Notes under the pieces: generated by a model
Database searches by the model: none
Seen by the model: only the letters and a program-made list of their open reading frames with translations
What the model was told of the DNA's origin: nothing
Shown: positions 39,965-41,327 of the stretch, in pieces
How positions within the stretch are numbered: the stretch's first letter is position 1
Layout of the letters: every line of letters starts with the position of its first letter
NCBI GenBank assembly: GCA_004556745.1
Contig: SFFY01000018.1
Coordinates: 1-41,327 of the forward strand
Source: Bacteroidales bacterium
GTDB lineage: Bacteria; Bacteroidota; Bacteroidia; Bacteroidales; Bacteroidaceae
Direction of reading: 5' to 3'
Length of the DNA stretch: 41,327 nucleotides
Program-made: the position numbers and the translations under genes

Positions 39965-41211
39965 AAAAGATATTATCCGCAATAGCCCTTTTCTGCTGCC
40001 TCGCCCTCACCGCCACGGCGCAGCAGCTCCGCGTGTATCAAGGCACGGTGACTTACGTGTACCCCGCCAGCCTGCTCGAAACCATGAACTATTCCGACGG
40101 CGGGCAGACGCTGACCATCTTGGGACGCTCGTTCTCCACCGCTGAAATCGACAGCATCAAGGTGACGAACGTGCCCAGCACATTTACGCCGAACAGCATC
40201 AATGTGGATTATGCCGGCAACCGGGCGAACGTCACCGTTACGGGCGACATTGCCGCCCTCGTCACGGTCAGCGTCGACGGCGCAAACGTGAGTGTCCTTG
40301 CCGACGCCGCCCTGCAAGAAGAGGTGACCTATTACCTCTCTGGCACGTCGGCCAACGGCTCGTTCTTCATGGACGGCGAATTTAAGAGCACCGTAGTGCT
40401 CAACAATCTCAACCTCACCTCCACCACGGGCGCGGCCATCGACATTGAGAACGGCAAGCGCATCGCCGTGGTGCTGCCCGAAGGCACTGCCTCCACGCTC
40501 GCTGATGCTGCGGGCGGCGTGCACAAGGCCTGCTTCTTCATCAACGGCCATGCCGAGTTTGGCGGCGCGGGCACGCTCAACCTCTCCGGCCGCACCAAGC
40601 ACGCCTACGCTTCCGACGAGTACACGCAGTTTAAGAGCGGGTTCGGCACGTTCAACGTCACCTCGGCGCTTAGCGACGGCATGCACGTGGAGCAATACCT
40701 GCAAACCGACGGCGGCACGTTCAACATCACTGGCGTGCAGGGCGACTGCATCGATGTATCGGCGACGAAGGACCCGCTCGACGAGTACAACGGCCAGACG
40801 TTCCTCAACGCCGGCACCTTCGTGCTCAACGTCGCAGCCGACGATACCAAGGGCATAAAGAGCGAAAACGAACTGGCTTTCAGCGGCGGCAGCATCACCG
40901 CCACCGTGAGCGGCAACGGCGCGAAGGGCATCAGCGCAGGCACCAACCTTACTGTGTCGCAGGCCGAGGGCGGCAGCACGACAATCAAGATGACTGTGAC
41001 GGGCACCACCTACATGCCCGGCGACGCCACGCTCGAATCGAAATGCCGCGGCATCAAGGTGAAGGGCAACCTGACATTTGCCGGCGGCTTTATCGACATC
41101 TCTGCCACGGGCGCAAAGTCGAAAGCCATATCTGTCGACGGCGTATATTATTACAGCGGCGGACAGATGACCTGCACCGTAGATGCCGCCGGCGGCACGG
41201 TGCAAATCTAA
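39961..41211 (+). CDS. Cthe_2159-like carbohydrate-binding protein
   Basis: This 416-residue exported protein has a signal peptide at 1-20 (ending TATA-Q), a short beta-rich leader (about 21-65), then a long right-handed beta-helix-like part (about 75-416) with repeats such as TYYLSGTSANGSFFMDGEFK, then KHAYASDEYTQFKSG and KGIKSENELAFSGG. It fits the DUF4353/Cthe_2159 family, whose clostridial member binds acidic plant sugars such as pectin. The family often occurs near VTC and DUF4956 genes, as here. It ends normally and is followed by a terminator. Confidence 0.85.
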   Translation: MKKILSAIALFCCLALTATAQQLRVYQGTVTYVYPASLLETMNYSDGGQTLTILGRSFSTAEIDSIKVTNVPSTFTPNSINVDYAGNRANVTVTGDIAALVTVSVDGANVSVLADAALQEEVTYYLSGTSANGSFFMDGEFKSTVVLNNLNLTSTTGAAIDIENGKRIAVVLPEGTASTLADAAGGVHKACFFINGHAEFGGAGTLNLSGRTKHAYASDEYTQFKSGFGTFNVTSALSDGMHVEQYLQTDGGTFNITGVQGDCIDVSATKDPLDEYNGQTFLNAGTFVLNVAADDTKGIKSENELAFSGGSITATVSGNGAKGISAGTNLTVSQAEGGSTTIKMTVTGTTYMPGDATLESKCRGIKVKGNLTFAGGFIDISATGAKSKAISVDGVYYYSGGQMTCTVDAAGGTVQI

Positions 41212-41271
41212 TCGCGGTTAGTTTTTAGAATTATTGCTGTCCGGTAAAACTCAAAAGAGCCTAAAAATCGT

Positions 41272-41310
41272 GCCCGAAGCCTAGTAAATTCAGGCTTCGG
41301 GCTTTCTTTT
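41272..41310 (+). terminator. Terminator of the VTC/DUF4956 cluster
   Basis: GCCCGAAGCCT pairs with AGGCTTCGGGC, followed by TTTCTTTT. It lies 60 bp after the stop of the carbohydrate-binding protein gene. Confidence 0.9.
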
Positions 41311-41327
41311 CCCCAAAGCAAGCCTCC

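Overview
The window reads as chromosomal DNA of a GC-rich Bacteroidales member, most likely a Prevotella-like lineage. The evidence is the repeated Bacteroidetes -7 promoter box (TAnnTTTG) just upstream of many genes, Bacteroidetes-only families (DUF3575, DUF3256, DUF2490, DUF4956, FISUMP), a PorW/SprE lipoprotein together with a secreted protein ending in a type IX secretion (T9SS) sorting domain, and dense Bacteroidales-style intergenic repeats. No phage, plasmid, transposase or CRISPR array is visible.

Layout. 0.3-7.0 kb: a plus-strand envelope cluster (DUF3575 protein, a secreted regulatory-like/OmpA-like protein, a 952-residue protein made of five tandem barrel-like repeats) followed by manA. 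7.0-9.4 kb: a minus-strand membrane-anchored HTH regulator with a small membrane protein, a plus-strand FISUMP exported protein and a small acidic membrane protein. 9.6-18.2 kb: tRNA-Leu(UAG), cysS and gltB-gltD, all on the minus strand. 18.5-24.0 kb: plus-strand aroA, a Cys-containing small membrane protein, a metal ABC permease and porW/sprE. 24.4-27.0 kb: sialate O-acetylesterase, a methyltransferase-like protein and a PduO-type adenosyltransferase. 27.1-31.7 kb: a T9SS-type secreted protein and a DUF3256 protein (minus), L31 type B (plus) and a tiny exported protein (minus). 32.0-35.4 kb: a minus-strand glycan module of a CDP-ribitol synthase-like fusion, a LicD protein and a glycosyltransferase. 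35.6-41.3 kb: an ECF sigma factor with a likely membrane partner, then a VTC-domain protein, DUF4956, DUF2490, a small T9SS-type protein and a Cthe_2159-like carbohydrate-binding protein.

The most unusual signal lies between genes. Three copies of one element each hold four 17-bp dyads at an exact 21-bp period (17-96, 11441-11520, 31183-31262). An 8-bp tandem repeat (RAGTARAC) lies between promoter and start codon, so in the predicted 5' leader, of three separate genes (gltB, the DUF3256 gene, the CDP-ribitol synthase gene). A third family has conserved arms around a palindrome whose stem sequence changes while its pairing and its AA loop are kept; it occurs three times, each time inside or beside another repeat. 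Several MITE-like inverted repeats fill the remaining gaps, and one of them separates gltB from gltD.

In protein terms, the best candidates for undescribed biology are the five-repeat barrel protein, the CDP-ribitol/LicD/glycosyltransferase module (predicted ribitol-phosphate decoration of a surface glycan), and the ECF sigma/VTC/DUF4956 surface cluster. All functions are read from sequence by eye; no database search was run.
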